Of a stretch of DNA of 64,000 nt, positions 36,665-46,043 are shown one piece after another. Position 1 is the first letter of the stretch. Every line of letters starts with the position of its first letter. The position numbers were made by a program, and so were the translations under genes. The notes under the pieces were generated by a model, which searched no databases, was not told the origin of the DNA, and saw only the letters and a list, made by a program, of their open reading frames with translations. Origin of the DNA: an uncultured Treponema sp. GTDB lineage: Bacteria; Spirochaetota; Spirochaetia; Treponematales; Treponemataceae. The DNA is taken from assembly GCA_900317625.1 (NCBI GenBank), contig ONHK01000006.1:1-64000 (forward strand), written 5' to 3'.

Positions 36665-39442
36665 TTATTCCTTTAATTTTTCTATAGCTTTTGAAATTTC
36701 ACTTTGAGTAATTTTACCTGATTTCACAAAATAATTCTGCATTTCAGTCTGCAAATCTACAGTGCTGATGTCTGAAACTTTCAGCATATTTTCAAAAGAA
36801 TATTTCAAAATATTTGAATCACGGAATTCCGCAATTTGCATTTCACAAGACTTTTCATAATCAGATTTTATTTCTTCCCAGGAAGCACCACCCAAAGCCG
36901 CTAAAATTCCGCAGAAAACGCCTGTTCGGTCAACTCCAATTTCGCAATGAATTAAAAATGGCGACAGATTATCCTCATCATTTATAAAATCCAGAATCTG
37001 TTTTACCCATTGAAGCATAAATTCTGAATCTGAATAATAATAGACAAAATTTGCACTAGGAATAATTCCATTTCCACCGGATTTTTCGCTTCCAACATAC
37101 AGAACGCTGTTTGAATCAATTATTTTCTTATAATATTCTGGAATTTCCACTGTGTAATCCGTTCCGCCAACAGAATAACGCATTCCTTCTGTCTCGGTGC
37201 GGTCATTGCAAAGATTTATATCCGCTTTAATTCCAAATTCTTCCATAAATGCCTGAACCTGCTCAAGCCTAAGCTGTTCAGTAGGTGTTTTTGAGTGGCT
37301 CGGATAGAACGGATGATAAGAACGGTAAAGATTTTTTAATCCCGGAACCTGCCTGAAATTTGAAAGCTTATGTTTATCTTCATCATTTTCCAAATTAAAG
37401 TCAGAAATCTCTGCTACGTTCAGAGCATTTTTGCTGTTTTCAACAATCTTATCAATTCTTGCCTGATTTTGAATATCGCTTTCAAAAAGAATAAGCATAT
37501 TGTTGTTAGAATTTTTGAACTGATATTGCTCTTCCACAAAAGAAGGAATGTCCAACTGCTTGCCATTTTTGTAAAATCTGTATTCGGGTTGACCACTGAA
37601 TCCAGGGCGGCAGATTTTTTCGTAAGGAATTGTCAAAGAATACCAGTTGTAAGCCGGATCATAAGAAAGCGTGAAATTTTCCTCATCTTCAACCCAGCGT
37701 TTTTTTGCCGGATTATAAATTGTTGTAAACGAGCCACGGACAGTAAGCGTTGAAACAGAATCTTTTGAATCATTCCAAGTGCCTAAATCATAGACAATAG
37801 TTATTGTTTTCTCATCAGCGTCATCAACATAACAACGCTTTTTGTTTTTTTCAGAGTTTATGGATTCTACAGAAGAACGTTTTACTTTTACAACATAATC
37901 CTCAACATTTCCGTCCTTTGCCTTTACAGAAACATAAAATTCCTTAAAATCGCCAATCTCAACTTTTTGCTCCTCTGAAGGAAGAATTGAAACTTTCGCG
38001 CCGGAATAATTTGGCTCAACCTTTAATGTGGCAGTTTCCGTTTCATACGGAATTGTGTAGAACATTCTTTTTGAAATCAGCACAGAAGAACCATTAACCG
38101 TTACCGATGAAAGAGATGTGTCATCTTCTGAAGGTTCCATTGTGATTTTTGCATAAATTGAATCAACAAGGCTGTCTCCATGGTCAACGAAAGACCAAGT
38201 TCCATTTGCGTTGTCCCAAGAATCGAGTTTTAGCGTATTCGCCGTTTTTGTCTCGCCATTAACAGTCACATTATTGCGGACATTCATGTCATTTGTCTTA
38301 TTCCAGCAGTTGTAAAGTCCGCTCCACGAGTTTTCATACTGAAGTTCCATTCCGCGCGCAACAAGCATTTGTTCTGCACCGGAAGGAATTTCAAGACGGA
38401 GATAATTTTCGTCAAATCTTTCAAAAGAATGCCAGCCGCTGCTTAAACCAGTTCCCCACATCCAGGCAACAACAGCCGCTCCGTGCTTTGCGTAATTTAC
38501 ACCACTGACGGAAGTATCAGAAACATCAAGATAAATAAAATTATTCTGCGCTTCCTGCACAATAACTTCCAGATTTGCGTAAGGACTGAATCTTGTAATG
38601 CCAGAATCTGTAAATTCAGCACGGAATTTTGTTGTTCCAGCAGTTTTTAGCTCGACAGCCCCGGAATCCACAGACAAAACAGAATCATTTTCAATCAGCC
38701 AGGAAACTTTGTCCGTAACATCAATCTTGTTTCCATCTGAATAAAGCGCTGTTACCGCAAAAACCGGTTTTTCCGTTGAAGACGCAAGAGATTCAGCCAT
38801 GGAAAGTCTCTTTAAATATGGCGTTTCCGGCAAAAGGTAATTCTGAGGATTTTGTGACAAGGAAGAATTCTTAAAATCACTTGCCAAAAGCTCATAATTT
38901 ATTCTTCCAAGATTTTCGCCACAATCATCCAGAGTTGGAATAGCTTCATCCAACAGTCGTTCCTGAATTTCAGTCAGCCCGGAAATATTCTGACCATCTT
39001 TTAGCAGTTCAGAATAAACAAAACCTTTTATTGAAGAAGAACGAGTTATTTTTTCTATAATATTTTCACCAGGCTCAATGTTTACAACAGCCTTTAGAAC
39101 CGCATCTGGAACCTCTTTTTCATCAGAATCAAAACCTGTAACTGTAATAATCCTATTTTTTCCAACCGGAATTTTTTCAATCCTAAACGAGCCAAGACCA
39201 TCATTTACAGCACAAGTAACCGAAATTTCTTCCGTAATTCCAAAACCAGACACAGAAACCTTAGCAGAAGAAACCGAGCCAACATCCAGAAGGCTATAAT
39301 TTACCCGCGCTCCCGAACGGCCAAATTCCAAACTACCAAATTCCGCAGATTTTTCTTCCCTAAACTCCGAAAGCGAATTAGAACACCCAATAAAAAAAGA
39401 GAAAATTAAAATCAGACAAGAAATTACTACACTTTTTTTCAT
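36665..39442 (-). CDS. Lipoprotein with starch-module architecture and a tyrosine-phosphatase-like domain
   Basis: A 925-residue lipoprotein (FSFFIGCSNSLSE). In order it has: the shared N-terminal module (FGSLEFG, IPVGKNRIITV); a Big_2-like domain (VTALYSDGNKIDVTDKVSW); a CBM26-like segment (around 300-420); and a cadherin-like beta-sandwich (around 430-540, VSVKAKDGNVEDYVVKVKR). The C-terminal domain, from about residue 690, has the signature HCEIGVDRTG, a complete CX5R phosphatase loop, after NFRQVPGLKNLYRS. It resembles the PTP/inositol phosphatase family found in bacterial secreted proteins. Phosphatase domains joined to starch-type modules are unusual. It shares its transcript with the CotH gene downstream. 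Confidence 0.82.
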   Translation of the reverse strand: MKKSVVISCLILIFSFFIGCSNSLSEFREEKSAEFGSLEFGRSGARVNYSLLDVGSVSSAKVSVSGFGITEEISVTCAVNDGLGSFRIEKIPVGKNRIITVTGFDSDEKEVPDAVLKAVVNIEPGENIIEKITRSSSIKGFVYSELLKDGQNISGLTEIQERLLDEAIPTLDDCGENLGRINYELLASDFKNSSLSQNPQNYLLPETPYLKRLSMAESLASSTEKPVFAVTALYSDGNKIDVTDKVSWLIENDSVLSVDSGAVELKTAGTTKFRAEFTDSGITRFSPYANLEVIVQEAQNNFIYLDVSDTSVSGVNYAKHGAAVVAWMWGTGLSSGWHSFERFDENYLRLEIPSGAEQMLVARGMELQYENSWSGLYNCWNKTNDMNVRNNVTVNGETKTANTLKLDSWDNANGTWSFVDHGDSLVDSIYAKITMEPSEDDTSLSSVTVNGSSVLISKRMFYTIPYETETATLKVEPNYSGAKVSILPSEEQKVEIGDFKEFYVSVKAKDGNVEDYVVKVKRSSVESINSEKNKKRCYVDDADEKTITIVYDLGTWNDSKDSVSTLTVRGSFTTIYNPAKKRWVEDEENFTLSYDPAYNWYSLTIPYEKICRPGFSGQPEYRFYKNGKQLDIPSFVEEQYQFKNSNNNMLILFESDIQNQARIDKIVENSKNALNVAEISDFNLENDEDKHKLSNFRQVPGLKNLYRSYHPFYPSHSKTPTEQLRLEQVQAFMEEFGIKADINLCNDRTETEGMRYSVGGTDYTVEIPEYYKKIIDSNSVLYVGSEKSGGNGIIPSANFVYYYSDSEFMLQWVKQILDFINDEDNLSPFLIHCEIGVDRTGVFCGILAALGGASWEEIKSDYEKSCEMQIAEFRDSNILKYSFENMLKVSDISTVDLQTEMQNYFVKSGKITQSEISKAIEKLKE

Positions 39443-39453
39443 TCTTACCTTAA

Positions 39454-39482
39454 ATAATAAGTCGGTTATTATTGACTGTCAA
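39454..39482 (-). promoter_or_regulatory. Consensus promoter of the phosphatase-like lipoprotein/CotH operon
   Basis: On the minus strand, TTGACA (39482-39477), a 17-bp spacer, TATTAT (39459-39454). The -10 is only 11 bases before the ATG at 39442, so the transcript would be nearly leaderless, and the AAGG before the ATG would lie at or before the start of the RNA. Confidence 0.7.
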
Positions 39483-39574
39483 ATTTTTTGTTTTTATTTA
39501 TTGAAATCACATTTTTCCAGCAAATTTTAAGCAATTTTTCACATTTTTCCTTTTTTTTAGACAAGACAAAAAAA

Positions 39575-39612
39575 TCCCGAATCTTTCAGCTTTAAAGAAG
39601 AAAGTTTCGGGA
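39575..39612 (-). terminator. Rho-independent terminator after the last alpha-amylase gene
   Basis: Stem TCCCGAAtCTTTC (39575-39587) / GAAAGtTTCGGGA (39600-39612) with one mismatch, followed on the minus strand by a T-run (TTTTTTTTGTC). Confidence 0.85.
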
Positions 39613-39637
39613 ATAAAAAAATTTGCTTTTTAATTAA

Positions 39638-42600
39638 CTACTTTAGATAAGCACCATCTTTTCCGATTTTGCCATCAACTTCGCAAGAATCTGTTTTCAG
39701 AACGTAAACGCGCATATTTCCATCACCAATTGAATCAGTTGTGATTGTTCCATTTGAATTTATTGTCTTGCCAGTAACAACTTCAATGTAAGTTCCGCTT
39801 GGAAGTCCTGTAAATGTTGCTCCTCCATTAATTGCAACAGCCGCAAAGCTATCCACATCATTGTATGTATAACGACGCTTAAATGCAATCGAGCCAGAAC
39901 AGCCTTCTGTTGAATACTGACCCTTTCTCAATGCCGGAATTGCACGACGGATTTGGTTCAGACGAATAATGTGTTGTGCCAAATCGTGGTTCAAAGTGTC
40001 TTTTACAGTACCACTTGCAGTGTATTCTCCAAAATCTGTAGCTGTTACAGTACCCTCAAGATAATCTCCAAAATATGCACGTCCAGACTTATCAAGACTT
40101 GTACGCTTATTTGCAGGATCAATTGGCATTCCTTTTTGAAATTCCACTTCAGAACCATAGTAAATACAAGGAATTCCTCTAAATGTAAAAATTAAATTCA
40201 ACTTATCTGGCCAATAACCAGTAAAACGCTGATCTTCAGGAGATTGGTCAGGAGCATAATCATGGGAATCTACATAAACAACATTCCATGTGGCATCCCA
40301 AATATCAGTATCATAGCTTAACGCAGCATTAAATGCTGCATTTGTATCTTTAAACTGCCAATGCATCTTAAAATCAATTGTATTAAGTCCAGAGAAGTAT
40401 GTTGTATCCACAGAATGATACGAATTTCCACTTAACAGAGCGTTGCAAATCTTAGGTTGAATTTTAGAAAGTTCTGCAATCCACTTTGTATTTATATGGT
40501 CATCCCAAAATTTATAGACAGGAGTTTGTTTTGTATTAATTTCCGCAACAGTCCAACCTGTAGAAATATCATATCCATCTTCGGTCGTATCTTTCCATGT
40601 ATAAAAACTTGGAGAACCTTGAGCAATATCATTATCACTCCAACGTTGGTTCCAACGAGCACAAACTTCACCAGTCATAAAGAAATTGTCATTTCCATTA
40701 GCTTTTGCAGCAGCTATAAAAGCGGGATTAAATACCCTATTAAATATCAATCGACTTATATGTTTCGTTGTATCAATTCGGAAACCATCAACTCCCATAT
40801 CAATATACTTTGTATAACAATCTATCAAATATTTCTGAACAGTTGGATTTTCTGTATTTAAATCAACACAGTCTCCTGCCATAGAGCCCATCTGCATAGT
40901 AATATCTTTGTATTCACAACTTCCTTCATGATGATATATGGAACCAGTGTCTACATCATCATCCTTTAAACAAGCAAGGCGAACTGCATATTCCTGTTTA
41001 GCTGAAATAGCTGCATTGTAATCTGAAAAACCTTTTTTCTTTTCCGCATTTTTTAGATTTTCAAATTTTTCATTTGCAACCATATTTGGACTTCTTCTAT
41101 ATCCGTCACTTGTATAAATATCTCCTTTTGTAAACATTGGATAAAGATTTTTTTCACCCCAGTTTCCAGAATGATTCAATACAATATCCTGAATAATTTT
41201 CATTCCTTTTGAATGAACAGCATCAATAAGTTCTTGATAAGCTTCATCACCAGAAATATCATCTCCATTCATATCATATTTCGGACTTCCAGAAGCATAA
41301 CGTGGGTCTACATGACTAAAATCAAAAGCATGGTAACCGTGATAATCAATTCCAGAAGCGTTTACAACAACAGGAGTAATCCAAATTGCAGAAAAACCAA
41401 GTGCCTTTATATAATCAAGTTTTTCTATAAGACCTTTAAAATCCCCACGCCAAGAACAATCTGCTCCTGAACCATACGGAAGATATTCTCCACCCTCATC
41501 CCAGCAGTAAAGATTATTTCCCGTATCACCATCATAAAATCTAGTTGTCATCAAAAAGTAGATTGTTTCGTCGCGGAAATCGCCGCTTGTCTGGGTTTGT
41601 TCGCGGACTTTTACAGTTTTTGTAACAGTCGCAGAGGATGCATTTTCATCATCTGTTACAGAAAGGCTTATTGTAACCTCGCCTGCAGAAGAAGGCATTT
41701 TTACAGTGATTTTGCTTGTTCCGCTTCCAGTTGAAATTGTAGCACCGCCAGAAACGCTCCATGAATAAGATTTTATAGTTCCTCCATTCTGGTCATAAGA
41801 GTTTTCTGCGTTGAATTCTTTTGTTGAGTCAATTTTTGCATAAGAACTTCCAGAAATTACTGCAATTGGCGGAAGATTTTCATTCTTTGTGGTAAGTGAC
41901 AATGTTTTTGCTTCCGACGCATTGTTTGCCGTATCATAAGCAACAGCTTTTATTGTATAAGTTCCATTCTTAACATAAGCGGTATTCCATTCGCAAGTGG
42001 CAGTTGCAGAAGTTCCACTTATTTCCGCTGTACCAATTTCTTTTCCGTTAGTTCCTTCAATAGAAAAAACAACTTTCTTAAGTGCAGAATTATCTGTTAC
42101 TTTTGCAGAAAGAGTTACTGTTCCAGTTACAGTACCAGAAACACTAGAGGTAAATAAAGAAATTACCGGCGCAACAGAATCCTCAGGATTTCCGTCATAC
42201 CATTTTCCATCTTTGTACCACCATTCGCCGGCAGTGCGGGAGAGATTTGCTGTTTGACCATCCCAACTATCTATTGAATTTTTAAAAATTATATTCGATT
42301 TTGTTGTAGGAATTTCATATTTATACCAACCGGAACTTTCTTCAATCATTTCATAAGATTTTTTATCAAGGCTTGAATTACCAGTTTCCCAAATATAAAT
42401 TGCCTTATATTTCGCATGAACAATAATCCTGTCGTCAATAACAGTTCCGTCAACAACAATTTTTACTGAATCATTATTTGTGATGTTGATTGTATGTGTT
42501 CCGCCTCTGGAAAAAGTTCCGTAGGCAAATCCTTTCACCGCCCCTGTTGTGTCAACCACGTAAATCGGCCAAGTTCCTGGTGCAACCTGCAAAGTTCTTT

Positions 42601-43313
42601 CTGAAGTTTCCGCAGAAATAGTCTGAATCCCAGAAGATGGGTCACCGACATAAACTTTGTATCCGGAAATATTTTTTGTGCTCAAAGTTACGGTTGCCGC
42701 AGAGAGTTTGTATTCAGAAGAAGATTTTAAACCACTGCCCCCCCCCGGTAGCATAATCCGAAGCGATTTTTGCCGCATTTACAAAAGGAGCTGAAACATC
42801 AGTTGGAATCGCCGCCTTGATTTTCACTATGTCGTCAGAAGAAACGTCGCTCAGATTTTTTCCACTTGACAAAAGGGAGTCAAAAACATTTCCAAGCGCA
42901 GTTGAAGCCCAATTCACGGTAACAGAATTTGTCGTATCAGCCTTAACGTCGCAGATCGCACGCAGCGTAACTCCGTTCAGTTTTCCGTTTGATGAACTAA
43001 AAGCCTGAACTGTTATAATACGATTCTTTCCAGCAGGAATTTTTTCAACAGCAAGTTTTCCCGCTCCGCCAGAAACGTTGCTTCTTCCTATTGGCTCAGA
43101 ACCAGACTCAATTCCTGTTCCGGAAACAGTTGCAATCGCATAAGAAATATCATCCGCAAAAATGGCACAACCCGCGTCATTTATAGAAACAGAACCGAAC
43201 GCGCCAGAGCCTTCTTGCTCCGAACGTTCATCCAGAGAATTTGAACAACCTGCAAGCAAAACCGCAAACGCAGACAAAGCCAACAGGAGTCTTTTAATCC
43301 CCAGCTTTTTCAT
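39638..43313 (-). CDS. Alpha-amylase lipoprotein, phase variable (off at G9)
   Basis: The ATG at 43313 follows GGAGGACACT and gives a lipoprotein (LLAGCSNSLDER) with the shared N-terminal module (FGSVSIND, IPAGKNRIITV, TVNWASTALG). Nine G at 42738-42746 then shift the frame, and translation ends about ten codons later, giving a protein of about 199 residues that carries only the module. With eight (or eleven) G the frame continues to 1224 residues: second module (VGDPSSG, QVAPGTW), CBM26 (IYIWETGNSSLD, EWWYKDGKWY), Ig-like and PKD-like domains, and GH13 from about 579. Catalytic residues are Asp in FRIDTTKH (about 842), Glu in MTGEVCAR (about 879) and Asp in VDSHDYA (about 1016). It is closely related to the amylase at 25315-28915. 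The off state still yields an anchored module. Confidence 0.85.
42738..42746 (-). repeat. Poly-G tract (G9) controlling the last alpha-amylase frame
   Basis: Nine consecutive C on the plus strand, about 190 codons after the ATG. G8 or G11 joins the N-terminal module to the CBM/amylase part; G9 does not. Confidence 0.9.
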
Positions 43314-43343
43314 AGTGTCCTCCACCGCAAAATTCAGCATGAC

Positions 43344-43359
43344 GGCTTTTCCCGCACCA
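43344..43359 (-). promoter_or_regulatory. Conserved 16-nt leader motif, copy 2
   Basis: TGGTGCGGGAAAAGCC on the minus strand, about 30 bases before the amylase ATG. It is identical to the motif at 34311-34326. Confidence 0.6.
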
Positions 43360-43487
43360 TCAGAACACGCTCCTTAAACGCGGCTGAACCTTGCAAACAC
43401 ATATTTAATTTTTAGAATCTCTTACCGAATTGGTCAGTTATAGAAAAGTTATTTGAATATTTTTATTCCACTTTTTAACATGATTTA

Positions 43488-43516
43488 ATGTTAAGGCTGA
43501 ATTCCTAATAAAGCAA
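43488..43516 (-). promoter_or_regulatory. Promoter of the last alpha-amylase gene
   Basis: On the minus strand, TTGCTT (43516-43511), 17 bp, TAACAT (43493-43488), similar throughout the spacer to the Ig-lipoprotein promoter. It gives a leader of about 170 nt. Confidence 0.6.
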
Positions 43517-43553
43517 ATAAAAAAATGTTATATCTCAGGCGGAAAAAGATGTG

Positions 43554-44639
43554 TCAGACTGCAAAACTGTCTTTCTGCTGTTTTTCCTGGTTCATTTCGG
43601 TTATGTACATAATAAAATAATCTTCAAGAGTTTTTTTAGGTCCAGGAAGCTTCATTCGGTCGCGTGCACGGGCATCATCGCGGCGGACTGTGTACAATGA
43701 ATAAAAATCACGGTAGTCAAGTCCGGCATCAGCTTTTACGTGCTCACCCAAAAAAGAAGAAACATCATCACGATTAATAGAAGAAATTCCACGTTCCCGC
43801 AAAATACTCTTCAATGTTGCGATTTGTTCCGTGGAAATTCCAAAAAGAAACTCCTCCATCGCCTGCGTCACTTCTGGAATCTGCAGCTTGCTTTTTATGA
43901 ACGAAATCCATTGTTCGTCCATCTGCATACTCATCATTATAAGTTCGCTAGTTCCCATCATTGTGCCAAATGCCGGGGCAAGACGGCGACGCGCGCTCCA
44001 GACCTGCTGCAGAACCGGCGCAACAGATTCAATCGTCTGGTCGTTACGGTGTTCCCACAAAAGCAAAAGCGAAAGTCCCCAGCTTCTTCTAAATTCAAGC
44101 GGCAAAGAACCATCGTTTATCAGGTCAATATAAACATCTTCCGCAAGAAGCGTGAACATCATAGTTACAGTTTCCAGCTGAAGAGCTTGAGTTATGGATT
44201 TAGGTGCGCCAATCTGCTCGCTGATTTTTGCCATTGAAGAAAAAGTATGGATTTTTGCAACCATATAACCTTTTCCCAAAATCGCCTTTGACGGAAGCTG
44301 AAGAGTTGTATCGCCCTTTGCCTGGTGCTTTACAAGAGAATCAATCAAAAGCTGAGGAGTGCGGATTCCACCTGGCAAATCGTGCCGTTCCAGCAAAGAC
44401 GGAAAACGCGCAACAGATTCCGCAAGCCGCGTAAGATCTTTCATACGGCTTTCTATAACTTCAAGACGCTCCGGAGCTTTTTCCTTTAAAAGCGGAATAA
44501 ACTGATTGTAAAGAATTTTTTCCTTTGGAGTAAGAATTACAATCCCTTCATCCTGAACTTTTTCAACTTCCGGCTCAGCATCATAAAAATCTGAAAGAGA
44601 AACTTCTGTAAATTTGCTATTTTCGTGCGCGTCGGACAT
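43554..44639 (-). CDS. Conserved protein of unknown function
   Basis: A 361-residue protein that I cannot assign. It is soluble, mostly helical, and without a signal peptide. The start at 44639 (MSDAHENSKF) is chosen because the 29 codons upstream do not resemble a normal N-terminus. It has an acidic N-terminal 50 residues, a central helical core (LPSKAILGKGYMVAKIHTFS; EFRRSWGLSLLLLWEHRND) and a C-terminal segment GPKKTLEDYFIMYITEM. The composition is ordinary for the genome and suggests a core spirochaete gene. It is divergent from the VWA gene (107 bp between them). Confidence 0.7.
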   Translation of the reverse strand: MSDAHENSKFTEVSLSDFYDAEPEVEKVQDEGIVILTPKEKILYNQFIPLLKEKAPERLEVIESRMKDLTRLAESVARFPSLLERHDLPGGIRTPQLLIDSLVKHQAKGDTTLQLPSKAILGKGYMVAKIHTFSSMAKISEQIGAPKSITQALQLETVTMMFTLLAEDVYIDLINDGSLPLEFRRSWGLSLLLLWEHRNDQTIESVAPVLQQVWSARRRLAPAFGTMMGTSELIMMSMQMDEQWISFIKSKLQIPEVTQAMEEFLFGISTEQIATLKSILRERGISSINRDDVSSFLGEHVKADAGLDYRDFYSLYTVRRDDARARDRMKLPGPKKTLEDYFIMYITEMNQEKQQKDSFAV

Positions 44640-44746
44640 AACTTTAATATTATACACCAGAATTCCACTTTTTAAAGAAAAATCGAAAAAAAGAACGAAA
44701 AATTTTACATATTCAGATTCCGCCATTTTCTTCCGATAATATAGAC

Positions 44747-45967
44747 ATGAAGAAATGTTTTCTTATTTTATCAGTATTTTTTACAGGTTTTGCGGTTTTT
44801 GCACAGAGCACGCTGCTTATAAAGCCGGATGACATTCGTCTTGTGCCGGAAGCAAGCAACAGTTTCAGCGAAATTCAAGGTTATCATCTTTTTGTAAAAA
44901 AACTTCCAAAAGTTGAATCGATAATGCTTGTTGAAACCACAAAAGATCCGGCCGGAAAAAATGACAGTTACGCTTACCGCGCGCTGGAATACAACAAAAT
45001 CAACGGAGACGAAATCCGCTATCTGAACGGCAAAAAACTTGAGTCTGAATATTCAAAATTCAGCCTTATTGATTCAACGCCAGAACCGGATGAGCAGTTC
45101 GGGGAAGCATTTCACATCTACATTCCGCACCAGATGCAATACGGTTACCCTTGGTCACGAAACGGAAAAATCACGATTGACAAGGGAACTTTTATAAACA
45201 TCCGTGCGTTTGAAAAAAAATATGGCGATTACACAGGCGAATATTACGACAATGCCTATATGTTCGACCTTGGACCAAAAATAAAAATTTCACATAAACC
45301 AGAACCTGAGCCAGAAAAACTTCCAGAAAAAGAAGAAATTCCAATTCTTACAGACGACTACAATCCTGTTGCAAGCGCAAAATTCAGCGAAATTTCAGAT
45401 TTTTTAACATATTCAAAAGGTCCGGAAACAATTGTTGACGACATTATGGCAGCCCTTAACAATATCAATCCCAAAAATATGGTCGATGTTGTTTTTGCAA
45501 TCGATGCAACCGGCAGCATGAAAGACGATATTGAGCAGCTTAGAAAAGAATGGATTCCCCAACTTATTGCCTCGCTGAAAGATTTTAAGGACATAAGATT
45601 CGGGCTTTTGCTTTACCGCGATTATGGAGATAACTTTAAGTACAAAAATCTTCCGGTTAAATTCTTTGATTTTACAGAAGATGTGGGAATTTTTAACAAG
45701 AATCTGAACGGATTCAGAATAAACGGAAAAGAAGGCGGCGATATTCCAGAAGCCGTTTACGAAGCGCTTTACGCCTCGCTGGAATTTTACACATGGCGGC
45801 AAGATGCCCAAAAGAAAATCATTCTTATTGGCGATGCAGAGCCACACCCAACACCACGCGGAACAAAAAAATACACAAAAGAACTTGTGCAGAAACTCGC
45901 AGCTGAAAAACAGATTAAAATCGACGCGATAATCACGCCGGACGAAAAATATAAGCGCGGAAGATAA
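44747..45967 (+). CDS. Exported von Willebrand factor A domain protein
   Basis: A 406-residue protein with a cleavable signal peptide (LSVFFTGFAVFAQS). The C-terminal part, from about residue 243, is a VWA domain: VVFAIDATGSMKDDIEQLR, a MIDAS-type metal site (DxTGS variant), then FGLLLYRDYGDNF and a late KIILIGDAEPHP. The N-terminal 200 residues are of unknown type, followed by a Pro/Glu-rich linker (PEPEPEKLPEKEE). A periplasmic protein-protein interaction role is likely. A GATAATATAG box just before the ATG could be a -10 with a very short leader. Confidence 0.82.
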   Translation: MKKCFLILSVFFTGFAVFAQSTLLIKPDDIRLVPEASNSFSEIQGYHLFVKKLPKVESIMLVETTKDPAGKNDSYAYRALEYNKINGDEIRYLNGKKLESEYSKFSLIDSTPEPDEQFGEAFHIYIPHQMQYGYPWSRNGKITIDKGTFINIRAFEKKYGDYTGEYYDNAYMFDLGPKIKISHKPEPEPEKLPEKEEIPILTDDYNPVASAKFSEISDFLTYSKGPETIVDDIMAALNNINPKNMVDVVFAIDATGSMKDDIEQLRKEWIPQLIASLKDFKDIRFGLLLYRDYGDNFKYKNLPVKFFDFTEDVGIFNKNLNGFRINGKEGGDIPEAVYEALYASLEFYTWRQDAQKKIILIGDAEPHPTPRGTKKYTKELVQKLAAEKQIKIDAIITPDEKYKRGR

Positions 45968-45980
45968 CCGAAATATAGCA

Positions 45981-46034
45981 AGCAGAATGCCGTTTTTTGA
46001 GACTTTGAAAATTCAAAAAAAACACGACATTCTG
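45981..46034. terminator. Bidirectional terminator between convergent genes
   Basis: GCAGAATG (45981-45988) pairs with CATTCTGC (46027-46034), with an inner TTTTTTGA / TCAAAAAA stem. A/T runs lie on both sides, so it can serve both the VWA and the DJ-1 genes. Confidence 0.7.
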
Positions 46035-46043
46035 CCTAAAAAA

